This document shows positions 11,192 to 23,810 of a stretch of DNA of 64,000 bases, in pieces. Each line of letters begins with the position of its first letter. Position 1 is the stretch's first letter. A model generated the notes under the pieces. That model was not told the DNA's origin. It saw only the letters and a program-made list of their open reading frames with translations, and searched no databases. The stretch is from Dryococelus australis (taxonomy: Eukaryota > Arthropoda > Insecta > Phasmatodea > Phasmatidae), in contig CM056994.1 in NCBI GenBank assembly GCA_029891345.1, positions 225,672,991 to 225,736,990 of the forward strand. The letters are read 5' to 3'. A program made the position numbers and the translations under genes.

Positions 11192-14063
11192 CTACTTGAC
11201 TGAATCTAAATGCCGGCAGACCTCGCCCAGCAGCTTGTCCCGTTCAGCCTCTGACAAGGGGGATGGAAATGGAGGGATGTTCCAAAGGTTCAGCAGTGGA
11301 TGTGTTAAGAATCGCCCAAGTAAGGGTAAAGAAGGAGGGAGACCTATAGAACTGTACAAAGCACTATTAAAATCAACATTGATAAAATCAAGATCATCAT
11401 CCCAACAGGTGTAATCCTGATTATAAAGAATGGTCAGGCATGCCTGAAGATCTTTATTAAATCTTTCGTTTTGTTCCCTTTGGAAGACTGGAAGTAAAAT
11501 GCTTGATGACCCACCTAAAGCACATTTCACCAAACAGGTTGGATGTAAAGTACCTGGCATTATCAGTTAAGATTTCTGCCAAATATCTTCAAAACCCGCT
11601 CAAGGAGCGCCTTTACAATCGTTGAGGATTTCATGTTCCTGGGCGGCAACAAAATCACAAACTTATAAAATGTGCCAATAAAATAAGAATACAGATGTTC
11701 CCCCTATGGGAGCGAACCAAAGGACCAAAAATATCCAAGTGAACAGTCTCCCAAGGCATCACCGGCAATTGTCATACGCTTTGTCCTACATTAGTGTTCT
11801 TTGCACTTCTGACATATTTCACAGGAACGCACAGAGGCCGACACATCTCTTTTCAATGCTGGCCAGGAAAAGTAATGTGCAGTTTATTTTATTTTTTTAA
11901 TGTCTTGTGGATGCCCTAATGACCACCAAAAAAAACCGAATCATAGAAATACGTAATGACCATGGCTGTCAATGACAGTGGAACCACTATCTTAAGAGCC
12001 TTTCCTGTTTTCCTGGTATAGTATAAAACACCTTTCTCTAGGACATAAGGAAGAACTTCACCTTTATTTAAGTCATTCATTACTCGTGAACAAAAATCAT
12101 CCTCCGTCTGTGCCTGGTGCAGCTTGATAAAAAATTCGGGAAATTCCTGTATAATCTTAATAGATACTCTGGGACCTCATTCCGTCCCACCTCAAAATCG
12201 TCTGGAACAAACATCCGCGAAAGTGCATCAGCAACCTGATTTTTGGTGCAATGGACGTGGTGCATATTGAAGCGGAACCTTGAGATGCGTAAAAACCATT
12301 GCCCTTGTTTTCCGAGCTGCTGCGGGTAGTTAAAAACTCAACTCAAGGTACGGTTGTTGGTAAACAAATCACACTCTTCGTGCTCTATATAAGACGTCAA
12401 TTTTTCTAAACCAAAAATAGAAGCTAATGTCTCCTTTTCGTAAATTCTCAAGTTACGTTTGCCTTCAGTCAGAGTACAACTCGCAAAGGCTCCATGTTCA
12501 CTCCTCTGGCTCAAAATAGCTCCCAAGGCCAGGGAAGATGTATCGACCTGAACCAATAAACGTTCTGAAAAATGGGGAAGATGGAGAACTGGCTGTGACG
12601 AGAATACTCTCTTTAAAATAAGAAATGCATTTTCTTGCTTGGTCACCCCAAGCAAACAATACGCCCTTCTTTTTTAGGTTGATTTAAAGTGGCTGCCTTT
12701 TCTGAATAGTGGTCATTGAAGCGTGAGTAGTATCCCATTATCCCGAGAAACTTTTGAACACCATTGGCTGTCTTTGGGCACCGGAAATCCAGAATCAAGG
12801 CTGCCCAGTCTGGGTCAATGAGTAAATGACCCTCACACAACACATACCCGAGGAAATTTACCTTGTTTGAACCAAGGGTGTCCTTTTCCAGATTGACTTT
12901 AAGGCCAACTTCACGCACGCATCCCAGTTAAAAGCTGTCTCAAATAAACTAGGTGTGACTCGCAAGCCGGCACCGTACACAATCATTTTGTTAATATAAT
13001 TGAACACTAATTTATACTTGAAATTGAAAAAAACATCATCGAGAGCACATGTTAATGCCTAGCCTCCGAAATTTGAACCCATAGGAATCTGCGTGAAGTC
13101 ATATTAATTGCATGGGGTGCTAAAGTCCGTAAACTTCCTACAAGAAGGGTCTAACTGGCACTGGTGGAAACTATTGTTTATGTCAAGGACCGAAAGCACT
13201 TTGCCCTTCCCAAAGTGTTGCAGGGCGCAATCTGTGATAGGCAGCAGAAATGAGTCTTTATAGATCTTTTCATATACTGACTAATGGTTTACTACTAGGC
13301 AATATTTGTCACTGTCCCCTTTTCGTACAAGAAAGCCAGGCGAACAGTAATCAGTTGTTCACGGCACAATTACTCCTGCTTCCAATAATTTATGTATGAT
13401 GTCACGAAAGGCTTGAAGTTTAGGGGGAGGGCACTTGAAGTACCGATGATGCACTGGAATATTGTCAGTCAAGGAAAACAGATACGGCAAGACATGGAAC
13501 TTCCCTATCCTAGGTGTTATGATATCTGAAAACTACTTCAGCCTGTGAAGGCTGACCTTGAAATTGGTGGTGCACTCATAGTTGGTAACAGTCTTAAAAA
13601 CATTCGCCAGATTTTCATCCATGTGTAGATCAGCACATATGTTCGCACGAAGCAGAATGAAAGAAACCTTTCATAAAAATTATCAGTGTTCTAGTCTTCC
13701 CTAAAAACTCCAGCCCCAGAATAAGGTCGTGCGAAAGGCAAGTGAACACCCTAAACTGGAACGTCCAGGTAAACCTGCCTATTTTGAAATGTAAATAGAC
13801 CAATGTTCTCGGACATAATATCTCCATTAGTGATACAAAGAGCCTTTTCCAGCATTACACCAATGCTTCCAGGTGACAAAATTTTTGCAGAACAAATTAC
13901 TATTTTAAAAAAATCTTCACTCATAACTGAATGGATAGCCCCAGTATCAATAAGCACCAGGAAGTTTTGTTCATCGCAAGTGACACTCACAATGCACTTG
14001 CTCAAACAATGTGGTTTTGTGCACAACCGACGATGGTTACAACCACGTCCCGCTCCAATGTAG
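11192..14063 (-). pseudogene. Ty3/gypsy LTR retrotransposon pol relic (element A)
   Basis: Reading the minus strand, the domain order is protease, reverse transcriptase, RNase H, integrase, the Ty3/gypsy order. The protease has LVLIDTGAIHS near 13940. RT has SVLDINNSFHQ near 13170, while the active-site YxDD motif reads YINK near 12990, so the catalytic Asp pair is gone. The RT thumb and connection (FLGIMGYYSRF, about 12740) and RNase H (VDTSSLALGAILSQ, EKETLASIFGLEK) follow at 12338-12918. VADALSRM marks the RNase H/integrase border at about 12220. The integrase core has HLDIFGPLVRS near 11730, and its C-terminal part lies at 11192-11560. Multiple frameshifts and stops break every domain. 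No capsid or zinc-knuckle sequence was recognised upstream of the protease. The element is inactive; the superfamily call is firm, the clade is not determined. Confidence 0.9.
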
Positions 14064-14350
14064 AGAACCCCACCTTAGCTGGTGCTTAATATGAAAAGGG
14101 CTTGTGTTCGACATCCGCTGGTCATTAGGGCCTCTGTACGATTTTGCCTTTCAGTAGATTGAGCTTTTGCTATGAAGTTTCGCTCCTCATCTACCCCATA
14201 GGTACCTAACCTTTTAATGCATTAATAAAAATACTTGTGTGAGCACACCTCAAAACTCATGGCACATAATATGGGCATTTTTACCTCACCAACGATATTG
14301 AATAATAATCAATTAGATTAGTGTACCCCTAGGACCCGCTGCGGGTTTCA
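14042..14350 (-). repeat. Repeat shared with 30828-31110 (5' part of gypsy A)
   Basis: This stretch is clearly similar to 30828-31110: both start with GAGAACCCCACCT, contain TACCCCATAGGTA and TAATCWRTTAAT-like words, and end near ATAATAAT and CCCCNAGGACCC. Here it lies just upstream (minus strand) of the element A protease, so it is probably gag or leader sequence of that family. The minus-strand frames are broken. Confidence 0.7.
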
Positions 14351-14375
14351 ACTTGTGGCGCCCCCACATATAGCT
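14351..14375 (-). other. Candidate primer-binding-site region of gypsy A
   Basis: On the minus strand the sequence reads TGGGGGCGCCACAAG, placed between presumed LTR sequence and the coding region. A TGG start followed by GCGCC is typical of tRNA-primer sites of LTR elements. The tRNA is not identified and the LTR end is not proven. Confidence 0.35.
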
Positions 14376-15370
14376 TTAACAGCAATAGTCCAGACTAGGC
14401 TGTTAGGACAAGCTGGCCATACCCCCCTTTTAGCCTATCTAAAGTGTTAACACCCTCATTGGTCGTGTCAGTGTAGCAAAACCCTTTGTATTAGTTAACC
14501 TTAGTAGTTGTATTATGCCAGCCACATCCCACAGTATACAATCACTTTGTTACCACTGAAGCACACACTTCATTCAAGTGATAATACTCAGTTCATGACT
14601 ATTATGGTCACACGTATTACTTTCACGGTTATATTGGGACTAGCTTTTGCTGGAACTCCATAACCTCTCAGCTCTCTAGTATTTAGCCGGATGGCTAAAT
14701 CACCAGGGCTTTATCACTCGAATAGTGTGATACTCCAATTGCGCATCCTGTACGCAATTCCCTCCAATCATTTACCTTAAAGCTTGGTATTGCCTAAGGA
14801 GGCTAGTACATAGTAGACTCCGTGAGTTTAGCTCATGCTAAACAGGTCTCAAACCTTTATCCGGACTTCAGGTAGTCCGTGGCATTAAACACCCTGTGCC
14901 CTGTGGCCCTTAACGTTCGCTAAAATACTCATAATGTCAGACACTGACAAGAGCATGTATGATACCCCCGTGGTTTCAGTGCCCAGACACAGTGCTCTCA
15001 ATGCGGTCTAGAAATTTGACGGGGATTCGGGCCTTGGTACGGGCATCCACTGGATCCACTGCGCACATTGCCCAAAATGATTCCATTACACCTGCATCAG
15101 GTGGGAAGACGTTCCCCGATACACGACAGGTTATAATACCGCTGTGTATCGTGTTTAGACAGTCAAGCAGCTAGTTGCAGCTAGTTTGAGTGTTATGGGC
15201 AGGGTATGTTTAGAGTTAGGTGCATTACCTGTGCATCTGAACACCATCTGGCACATATAGGCTGGCCGGACAAGCAGATTGCTTGCCCCGGCTAGGTATG
15301 GCATTGCAATGGCAGCCAACATAACCTGTTCTATAGACCACCAAATCCCGAAACAAGACATAGCCTAGAG
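14376..15370. other. Unassigned sequence, possible 5' LTR of gypsy A
   Basis: No coding motif was seen. By position this should hold the 5' LTR of the minus-strand gypsy element, but I could not match it to a second LTR. Confidence 0.3.
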
Positions 15371-15384
15371 CAGGGCTGCCACCT
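15371..15384 (-). repeat. hAT-like terminus (3' end of the hAT relic)
   Basis: CAGGGCTGCCACC resembles hAT terminal inverted repeats (CAGGG-TGCCA style). It sits about 330 bp beyond the C-terminal end of the minus-strand hAT-type transposase fragment, which is where its end would be expected. The partner end was not found. Confidence 0.45.
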
Positions 15385-15604
15385 TTTTCAAAACAATACC
15401 CTTGTTTTCAGGGTAAAATATCATTTAAAATCCTTGTTTTAAATATAAAATATCCTGTATGTTAAAAAGACAAAAATATTGAATTTGTATCAAAATTACT
15501 CGCCCTTATGTACTTCAGTACTTCAACTGGCCAAATAACTAAGAACAGGTTCTTTGTTCACAATGTCATTGTTAAATAAACTGGAAACGTCATCACATAC
15601 TTCA

Positions 15605-15642
15605 GAACACACACACAAATATATATATATACACACACACTT
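15605..15642. repeat. (CA)n(TA)n(CA)n microsatellite
   Basis: A run of ACACACACAC, then ATATATATAT, then ACACACACAC. It is simple-sequence DNA without coding potential. Confidence 0.9.
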
Positions 15643-15694
15643 CACTACGAGTAAAGTAAGTTGTTAAAAATCACTTTTTCAAATGCTTTGCCCT

Positions 15695-15965
15695 CTTCCT
15701 GATTTATTCTGTTGGTTGGAACTCTGCCATATTCTTCCTAGAAGAGATATTCAACAAAGCATTGAGCATTGGAGATTCCAAGACATTATCTGTGTGCCGT
15801 CTTGATAAGGTTGAGGTTGCTAAATATCCTTTCCACTCTTGCGTAGCTGTGTGGAAGAATCAGCATTGCCTTCGCCAGTTTACAAAGCACTGGAAAGCAT
15901 AGTTTCCCACAAATTTCACATACTGACACTTTATGCCAATAAGTGTCAGGATCATATGTTATCTA
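15695..15965 (-). pseudogene. hAT-type transposase, C-terminal dimerisation fragment
   Basis: On the minus strand this reads LAKAMLILPHSYARVERIFS followed by NLNLIKT, the conserved C-terminal dimerisation motif of hAT-type proteins. After a stop and a frameshift it continues MLNALLNISSRK, the usual tail. It is probably the end of the same gene whose middle lies at 17700-18340, separated by later insertions at about 16-17.4 kb. It is not functional. Confidence 0.75.
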
Positions 15966-17290
15966 GGGACTAGAAAATGTCATGGTTTTGAAAGGGCAAA
16001 AAGTGGGAACAAAAGCGGTATTTTCATTTTGATGTTTTCACGAATTCGCTTTTACAATGCGAACACCCAAAATTAATTGTGAACATGACTAAAAACCTTT
16101 AAGCCATTTAAAAGAATGAAATTGTTATTAATTATAAACCTTTTTTAGTTTAATACAAAACATAACGAACATGTCCGTCATGTTATGTAGATCCTTCAAA
16201 TACATTTCACTGAGAATTGCAAAATTCTCTGCATTAAGGCGCTGTCGCTGGTCACTAAGAACAGAACTGTATTTTGAGAAAAATCATTCGTAGAGTGCAT
16301 TTGAACATGGCAACCATACACTTTTCAAGACAGCCTTAGAAAATTCTGAATGATTTACAGAGAGACGTTAAAACTGAAATTAAATTCAACTAAATACATG
16401 TTCTCCTAATTTTTTATTTATTTATTTTTTTTTCCAACATCTGCAGTCAGATAGAGGAAAAGTGGGAATTGTTTATTGCCAGATGGAAAACAATAACAAT
16501 TCTTCCACGACCGAAAGTAAGATAAATTTATTATTCTGTTTAATTTTTTTTTTGCTTTGGTTGTTTTCGCAGATTTTACGCACACCAAACATGTAAAATA
16601 AATATGAAATACCAATTGCAAACGCAAATGCCACGTATAAAATCAAAATATATACTTGCATTCAGAATATTGAATATAAGTTGACAAAATTTTAACAGTT
16701 ATAGAAATTTAGCGCTGCCACAATGTTACATTACACCACAGTTGCTTTGTCTATGAATAAAACAATGAGTGTAAACAAATTCTATAATCAATGCAAGTTA
16801 CCATTCCAACCTACCTTATTTTTGTAATTGTAAAGTCTTACTGCTTGGGCTACGTTAATTTTATTGCCAGTGGATTAGAAGTTTGTTGCATGAAAGAAAC
16901 ATTCAAATTATTATACAACCTGTCAAGTTTTAACCTCACCGAAAGAAAATACTATAAATATGTAGTTTGTACCGATTCGAAAATTAAACACATTCGGGAC
17001 GTGAATATTTTTGGTTAAGTTCATACATTTCAAACATTCTAATAATCGCTTCAAAATACGTTATTTCCGATTCACACTGGCTTACTGTTTGTAATCCCTA
17101 TTTGCAACTCCTGAATACATGTTGTTCTGTTGCAATCCGTATTACATGTTTCTCTGCCATCAATACAAAATAATTAGTGGACTCATTAAATAAATATGAC
17201 ACTTCACCGACTTTCCAAATCTAGTAAACTGCACAACCAAAATAAACAGTGCAGTGACAAACGACAATAGGGAAAATGGCGGACCAACCC
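15966..17290. other. AT-rich sequence within the split hAT gene
   Basis: No gene was recognised. It separates two parts of the same minus-strand hAT-type coding sequence, so it is likely to contain one or more later insertions. I could not define their ends. Confidence 0.4.
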
Positions 17291-17408
17291 ATTTACGTAT
17301 CGATCGATAATATATTTCATGTATCGAATTAATACATTGATATTTACGTCACGATACTCTATACTTTCTAAACGTCCTAGTATCAAAGTATCAAATGTCC
17401 CATCTCTA
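17291..17408. repeat. Terminal part of a hAT-type MITE
   Basis: The sequence contains repeated TATCGA and GATACT words and ends in ATGTCCCATCTCTAG. This end style is common in small hAT-type elements (CTAGAGATGGGACAT in the inverted sense). No opposite end was found. Confidence 0.45.
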
Positions 17409-17699
17409 GTTTTTAGGTTAGGAGTCCCGTTTGCTTACAATATGTATTTATACAAACGTTTTGTTTTTGAACACCATATTCAAATTTTACAACCTTTTAG
17501 AACATTCGTTGATTTCTGTGAGTTCTGCCTTTTTCTATTAAGTTTAACTGAATGAATACAAACTTAAAAAATTAAAAAATACACTTTTTCGTGCATAATT
17601 TACAAAATTCGTGGAAACTTAGTTTTTTCATGCCAATTGGTATTTTTCAGTGTTCTCCCGTAATTTCATGCCAATTCGTGAAAATTTCACAATGATGAA

Positions 17700-18340
17700 A
17701 TCTTCTAGTCCGTAGTTATAGCAATGCTCAATTCTGCTGGTGGATCCCACAGTGTATATGCAACAACTTCTGAATTCAGTTCATCATATTCATTGTCTGC
17801 GATAACATTCGGAAATGGTTTGGCCAAATTATGTAACATTACTCATTTTCCTGACTGCTTTTTAGATGGATCAAAAATATCAATGTTCTTCAAAACATCG
17901 TTCTTGAGTGGGAGAAGACAATACAGCTCTTTTGTCCCCATTTTGTAAAACTTACGAACACTGGTGAAAAATTCAGTTTCTTCCTGTGAGCCGATTTGGT
18001 TATTTTTGAAATGTGTTCAAAATATCAATGTTCTTCAAAACATCGTTCTTGAGTGGGAGAAGACAATACAGCTCTTTTGTCCCCATTTTGTAAAACTTAC
18101 GAACACTGGTGAAAAATTCAGTTTCTTCCTGTGAGCCGATTTGGTTATTTTTTAAATGTGTTCATGTGACATGCATGGCCAATGAAAAATCCTGCATTTG
18201 GAAGTTGATTTTTCCTTCCAAAGTCATTAGATGTTACATCAAATGCTTGTTGAATTATACTAAATCAGAGATACCACCAAGAATGGTTATAAAATCCTCT
18301 ACTTGACAGTGAAATATCATGTAAAATCCTGCACTAACAA
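17700..18340 (-). pseudogene. hAT-type transposase, middle region
   Basis: The minus strand reads QVEDFITILGGISDL, then EETEFFTSVRKFYKMGTKE, LYCLLPLKNDVLKNIDIFDP and LAKPFPNVIADNEYDELNSE. Together these match the region between the catalytic core and dimerisation domain of hAT-type proteins. Several stops interrupt it. An acceptor-like GTTAGTGCAG sits just upstream on the minus strand. Part of it (FYKMGTKELYCLLPLKND...) is duplicated in tandem (17874-18163). With the fragment at 15695-15965 it forms one broken gene. Confidence 0.65.
17874..18163. repeat. 145-bp tandem duplication, two copies
   Basis: Copies 17874-18018 and 18019-18163 are the same length and differ at a single position (TTTTTG against TTTTTT near the copy end). 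Each carries CAATGTTCTTCAAAACATCG. The near-identity implies a recent duplication compared with the decay of the surrounding hAT gene. Confidence 0.95.
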
Positions 18341-18510
18341 AATTGTATATTTTCCATTCCCGTCAACACAAGTTTTACAGGTGAGTAAATACAGAAAATT
18401 ATTAAGGATGTTACCGTGAAAATATAGCTCTTCTTCTGGCATTGACTTATGTTAAAATAATACATTGTTCAATAGTAAAAATTTTACATTTAAAAAACTA
18501 ATTACTTACG

Positions 18511-18825
18511 AACTTCATCTTCTTACGCGAAGACAGCGAAGCGTTACCAAAGACACTAATAACAGCAGTATTGTCCACCTTCCCTTCATGAACTGGAAAA
18601 GTCTTCCAGCATAGTATGTCATGAGTATCAATGTCACAAATTTCCTTAGGAGCAGGGTCCTTTTAATGCTGCGGATTTCTCAAGAAACACATTTCCAACA
18701 AACCACTACCATCCTTAGCCGTAATTCCTTGAAGACCAAAACGATTCAAAAATGACAAAGTATAACTTTCTTCTGCGTAAACAATTTACACAGTCCAAGA
18801 TCTATCGTCTTTATTGACATCCTTT
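18511..18825 (-). pseudogene. Unidentified coding-like block with splice signals
   Basis: On the minus strand about 105 codons read with only two stops, starting after an acceptor-like TTTTGTTTTCAAAG and ending before a strong donor GTAAGT at 18510. The translation includes EESYTLSFLNRFGLQGI, EMCFLRNPQ, DIDTHDILCWKTFPVHEGK and DNTAVISVFGNASLSSRKK. I do not recognise the family. It lies directly upstream of the hAT-type middle region on the same strand, so it may be an N-terminal exon of that gene, or an old host exon. One stop follows WTV, the other lies before KDPAPKE. Confidence 0.45.
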
Positions 18826-19019
18826 GAAAACAAAATTATATTACGTATACCTTCCTAGGGTATACGAATGCCTCCACAACAATGTGATGTGTCTTTTCTA
18901 ATGACATGGAGCTAAGTGAATAAAACTATACCCAGAACCTGCTTATATACAAACTGAAACCCTCACAGTAACATTGGTAGAAATTTAAAAAAATTACCAG
19001 GATCCAAACGCTCCCACTA

Positions 19020-20030
19020 CAAAGAATTATTCCGTCACTTTTAACATGGCAAAGTGAGTTCCGCGGCAATGCTCTGTAGCTCTAAGTATCGCCAACTCCA
19101 TGGTAAGGCAAAGGAATGGTGGATTAAGTATGATGAGAGTGTCACGGAGTGGGAACAACTAAGCAACCACTGAACTTCACAGTTTACTGGGGAGGAGGTT
19201 TTGGCTCAGTTCATTTCAGACTTCCATACGAGGGTCCATGGTTCAGAGGAGGAAGCTGAGATTTACATCCGTAGGAAGCCGCAGATGTATCAACGCATTT
19301 ACCTGGCAGAAAACGAGGAGAGTTGGGTTCACAATGTCGCACGCATCCTGCTCTCCTCTCTACGGAACTTTCTTATCGCCTTGAAACTGCATACAGTGAA
19401 TGAACTTGTTGTGCGAGTGGTGGAGGTGGAGAGAAATAACAGAGAACAAGCTTTACTAGACCGGCGGGCACACGTTGCCAAGGCTGTGGTCTCACACCCT
19501 CCTCCCGAATAGCAGGTAGTCCACATTCTGCCCCTTCCTCTCGCCGTCTTTCATCCTTCTGGCTGGGACTGCCTGGGGAGCCATTCCAACGGGAATTACC
19601 CCACCTGGCAGGGCCAGAGAGGGGAGGTAACAAACAGGCAGGCACCGGACACGCTGCAGATTCCCGGCAACATTAAGGGCTGGCCCAGGCGAACTATGCC
19701 CATGTTAGACTCTACGTTCTACGCATGAGCACCTTTCCTCGGATGGGCCTCGGTTATCCATTCTGATAAGTGATAAAATTGCAGTGGCTGTGCTGGACAC
19801 AGCTGCTACCTGTAATTTTATACAAAGCAGCCTGTTGACACCTGCCCAACGAGCCAGCCTGACCCCTCATGGGGAGAACTGTTTCGTTGACACACGCTAA
19901 CCTCCACTTCAAAATAGCGGGCGAAATAACCTTTATAGTAAGGGTCCACAACAGAATCACTGGAGCGGACTTTCTGGTAGCACCCAACCTTGGGGAACGG
20001 GTGATTTTGGGGCAGCCCTGACTGTAGTCT
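19020..20030 (+). pseudogene. Ty3/gypsy-type gag-protease relic (related to 60.8 kb element)
   Basis: A capsid-like region starts with LHGKAKEWWIKY near 19090, continues in an open frame at 19201-19512 (AEIYIRRKPQMYQRIYL, TVNELVVRVVEVERN) and ends at TAG. This is the retroviral-type capsid pattern of Ty3/gypsy gags. A protease-like block follows at about 19780-19900 with AVLDTAATCNFIQSSLL; the catalytic DTG reads DTA. The same residues occur in the protease at 62355 (LLDTFSDCNFIS), so the two elements are relatives. Frameshifts separate gag from protease. No RT motif was seen downstream to 21.8 kb. Confidence 0.75.
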
Positions 20031-23000
20031 TAACACTGCCTAAGAACTTGTGGGCAATGTAAAACCTTCCTGTGGCAGCACAGGAGTTTGATGATTGATT
20101 GGGAGGCTACCCCTCCCCTTGCCCCAGTTTGCCTTATACAACTCAAGGTGTAAGAACCCTCTAAGCCCCAAAGTCACCATTACCCCAAAATCTCACCCTC
20201 ACTACCACAACCCATGAAAATCCACAGTCAGGCCTAACGAGCCCAATGCCCTTGGGCCCGACAACGACAGCTGAACCGCCCACTTCCTCCATCTCCTGTC
20301 CTAGAGTTGGAGCTTCCCAAGCCTAGGGAGCCTGAACCTTTGATGGGCAGTATAAAGGGGAATCATTCCCCTACCTCTAAGGATACCTTAATACCTTACT
20401 ACTACTTGTGTGTCGAAGTGGCATGTCCACCCAGACACTGCTCTCGACACCCTGTCCTTATAGGTGTTTCTCGAGATGCCTAATGCTCTCCTGTTGCTAT
20501 GCAGAAACCCTCAGGACAGCGAGGTCCTGCCAGAGACTCTTATGTCAAAACCAATGGACAACAGAATTGAGGCATAAAGTCCGCCCGACCATACCCACTA
20601 CCCCCATCTTCCATGGGCAACTAGAGGATCAGCTTGATGGCAGAGGCAGTGAACCTTAGCCTACTGCTAAGGTGGATAATGTGATGGAACCTTGGCCCCA
20701 GACACTTTATATAATTGCCAAGGGCTACAAACCTCTGCAGATCACTGAGGCGGAGGTTCGAGAGAATCCCTGCCATCTGATAGCCTATTTCGTCGTTTGC
20801 TGACATCTGCAAGGATCCAGTCGAGGTGTAGAGGAAACAACATCGTACGATGCAGTGGTCTCGCTTGTTCTTCCTTCCATGCAGAAGGGGGAACGCTTCC
20901 AGTAACCAGATCTCGATGTGGCTAACCTACAGTTTCCGCCGGGATCTGTTCCACCCTCACCACCACCTGAGGGCCAGGAGAAATCTTTGGTAAGTTCCAG
21001 GAGGACGATGCACCAGCCATATTGCCACTGCCCTCTCTAACAGCAGATGGACCATCTTCGAAGGATGCCAGGACTACTCTGCAGGGGGCCATATCTGTGG
21101 CCATAGATTAACTCTCTTCCATTCAACAACCTCTCCGATCATCGCAGACAGGGACGGCTCCTACCTTGGTCATCCAAGCTGAGGTACATGCCATACCCTG
21201 ATCTTCAATCATCACGTCTAATCTCAACGTTTCGAGCCAAAGCGGGAGGTAAGTACATCTCCAGGAAGCTTCCTCCTGCAGCTGAACTAGCCTTGGTATC
21301 TGTAGGTATCTGGGCACACACCAGGTCTCGACAACCCGTCACTAGTGTCGAACCAATCTAGAGCATCATCGAGGTCAGGCATGAGCAACATCCAGGTCAG
21401 GCACTCAGCAGAAAGTGTGCCCTCTACCACCAGAGCTAGCAACTTAGTAAGCCCAGAAACAATCAGCCAGCAACCAGTTAACTTAATTGACGCGGTAGGG
21501 GCTGCAACTATTTAACCAGCACTAGATGTCTTGATGATATCGCCTCCTCCTGAAGAAGGAGTCCCTGGCAGCTCCCAGGTGCGCAATAACCTCATCACAG
21601 TCCTTGCCGGGGTAGAAGTTGCAGACTCCAGCGCCTGGAAGAGAGAATTGCTGGCACGTACCAGCCATGTTCTCCATTAGCTGGGATACTTCTGACTCCT
21701 TGGAGACTCACTCCAGGATACCGGTGACTGATACCAAAGCACCAGCCAGCCAAGGAGCGGAGCCGTCCATAGAAAAGGGGCCGCAAATGCGACACTGCAA
21801 CCAATAAGGACCCAGTGCGTGAGTACTCAACATACTTTTTGTGCTAAAATTAACAGGTTGCACGAGTGTGCCTATCCAGCAGTAGAACAAACACTACTGT
21901 TTTTTTCCAGTGAATTAATGCTGACCTGTTAATAACCTATTGCTACATAGAGAGGGGAAGAACTGTGTACTAATCACACACCGCCCCTTCTAAAATGTGT
22001 GAGGAAACAAACGCTCCTACATAAGTGTCGACCCAGTGCAGTTACAGACGAAAGCACCAGTGACAGTGACATTATACGTGCCAAGCCATCTACCTTCCAG
22101 ACATCAGTAGGCCCGTGCCTAAAGACTGAACTTGACGTCTGTTGAATGGTATTAAAAAATGGTATTGTGTTCATGTATTGAATAGTGTTAGTCACGTAAG
22201 AGTATGCCTATTAGCAAGGAAGGTTAACATTACTATAGTGCTATTAGTATAGCAGATTAAATGATTAGGGTATAAATAATGTATGTCTCAATTAGAGTTA
22301 AGTGTCATATTAAATATCAAGAGGGCCTGGCATCATTACTGTTAAACCACAAGAGTTACTTTTCTTTTTACGTTGAACCCATAAAAATGGTTCTTGGGTT
22401 CTCACAAGGACGAATGGCGCATTCGTAGGGGAACTGGGAAAATCTAATTTGGCTAACAGCGTTCTGTAACAAATCTACAAAGAAATAGTAAATGAGAATT
22501 TTTACAGCCACCAGAGTGAGTTCCTTTTATGTATGATTTGTAGATATTGCTTTATCTTTAAATATCTTAAGCAGGGATCACACAATACAAGATGAGTACC
22601 AATCTCGTGCTAGATGCCGACCTTGCACGAAATAAGGAGATAGAGCAGCCTATTTTTCTCATGCAAGGCGATGCATGTTGCGATCCTATTGGTCCTTGTA
22701 TGCTGGTCATGTGACCTGTTGTAAACTCAACCATAGAGTAAAATAAAATCCTAGTCTGAGGTGTGCGAAGAGGAATACAGGGAAATAAAACATTGCTGGA
22801 AAATTACTTTAAAGCATGGATTGAAGTTTAGACAGTTCGCTGAAGAATAAAATAAAAACAATTATGTATTGGAGGGATAGCTTTGAGAACAAATACCTTG
22901 TTGAAGTAAGCAACTTAATATTTTGTATTATGATACCTTGGTTGTTTGGTGCTCATCAGCGCTATCAACTAATTATGACGTGAGACAGTAGTCATCTTAT

Positions 23001-23808
23001 TTATCTGCGTGTGAACTCGTTTCACATAAAATTTAGTTGGCATTCTCGTACAAAATATTTTGTACGAAATATTGCACTAAATGCATCTTGCATCTTCTAA
23101 ACCCTGCTTTAGATTTCAAACTCTCCTTGAGTAGGTGTAAGAATATCACCTTGGGGTCTTTTTTTAAAGAAAGGCTATAATCAAGGAAAATAAATTCAGA
23201 AGCCTCTCCCAATGTGCTGTAGGTTAAACATTGACGGATCAATTTATTCAATTTATTAGTTACTAGTCAGATTTTGTAAATACTTGTTAAAATAGGTTTT
23301 TAAATATATTAAATTGTGAATTGGATGGATACAACTCAAAACTGGAGGTGGCAATCCCTAGAGTAAATTTCATTCCTACGAGCAACTGTGGTATATTATA
23401 TGTCAATTGTAGGGACTTAGGATTTGAACCATTGTTATAATTTAGGAAAACCAGGAGGATTAGGTTGCCGTAAGAGGCCTTTTATCACATATAAAAGTTA
23501 CTTCACATTTTATTATGTAGTGTTTTGTGCAATGATTAGAACTAACTTGTATCCTGTAGAGTCCTAAATATTGTACAACGTAGTAACGTAACTATGACAT
23601 GTCAATTAAGCCAAAGGTATCTCACATAGTCAACTAATGTATGCATTTGCATTTTAATACCTTAGATTACTTAAAATCATATAATTAACCAGTACCTCAA
23701 GTATATATACTCAGTAATTAAGTAGTATGCAAGTGTTTCAACTTACTTGATGATACTAGATTTATAAGTACTGAGGGTTCCAAACATGTAGCAACTATGT
23801 AACACATG
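20031..23808. other. GC-rich then AT-rich unassigned repeat debris
   Basis: From 20 to 21.8 kb the sequence is C/T-rich, full of stop codons, and similar in composition to the gypsy relics at 26-30 and 59-64 kb. It is probably more LTR-element DNA, but I recognised no domain. From 22.2 kb it returns to AT-rich host-like sequence with no gene seen. CAGGGATCACACAATAC at about 22574 could be the end of a small DNA transposon, with no partner found. Confidence 0.4.
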
Positions 23809-23810
23809 TA

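Noticed and set aside
20010-20024. GGGGCAGCCCTG as the partner TIR of CAGGGCTGCC at 15371
   Set aside because: It lies inside the gypsy protease region, the flanking 8-mers do not match, and the similarity is short.
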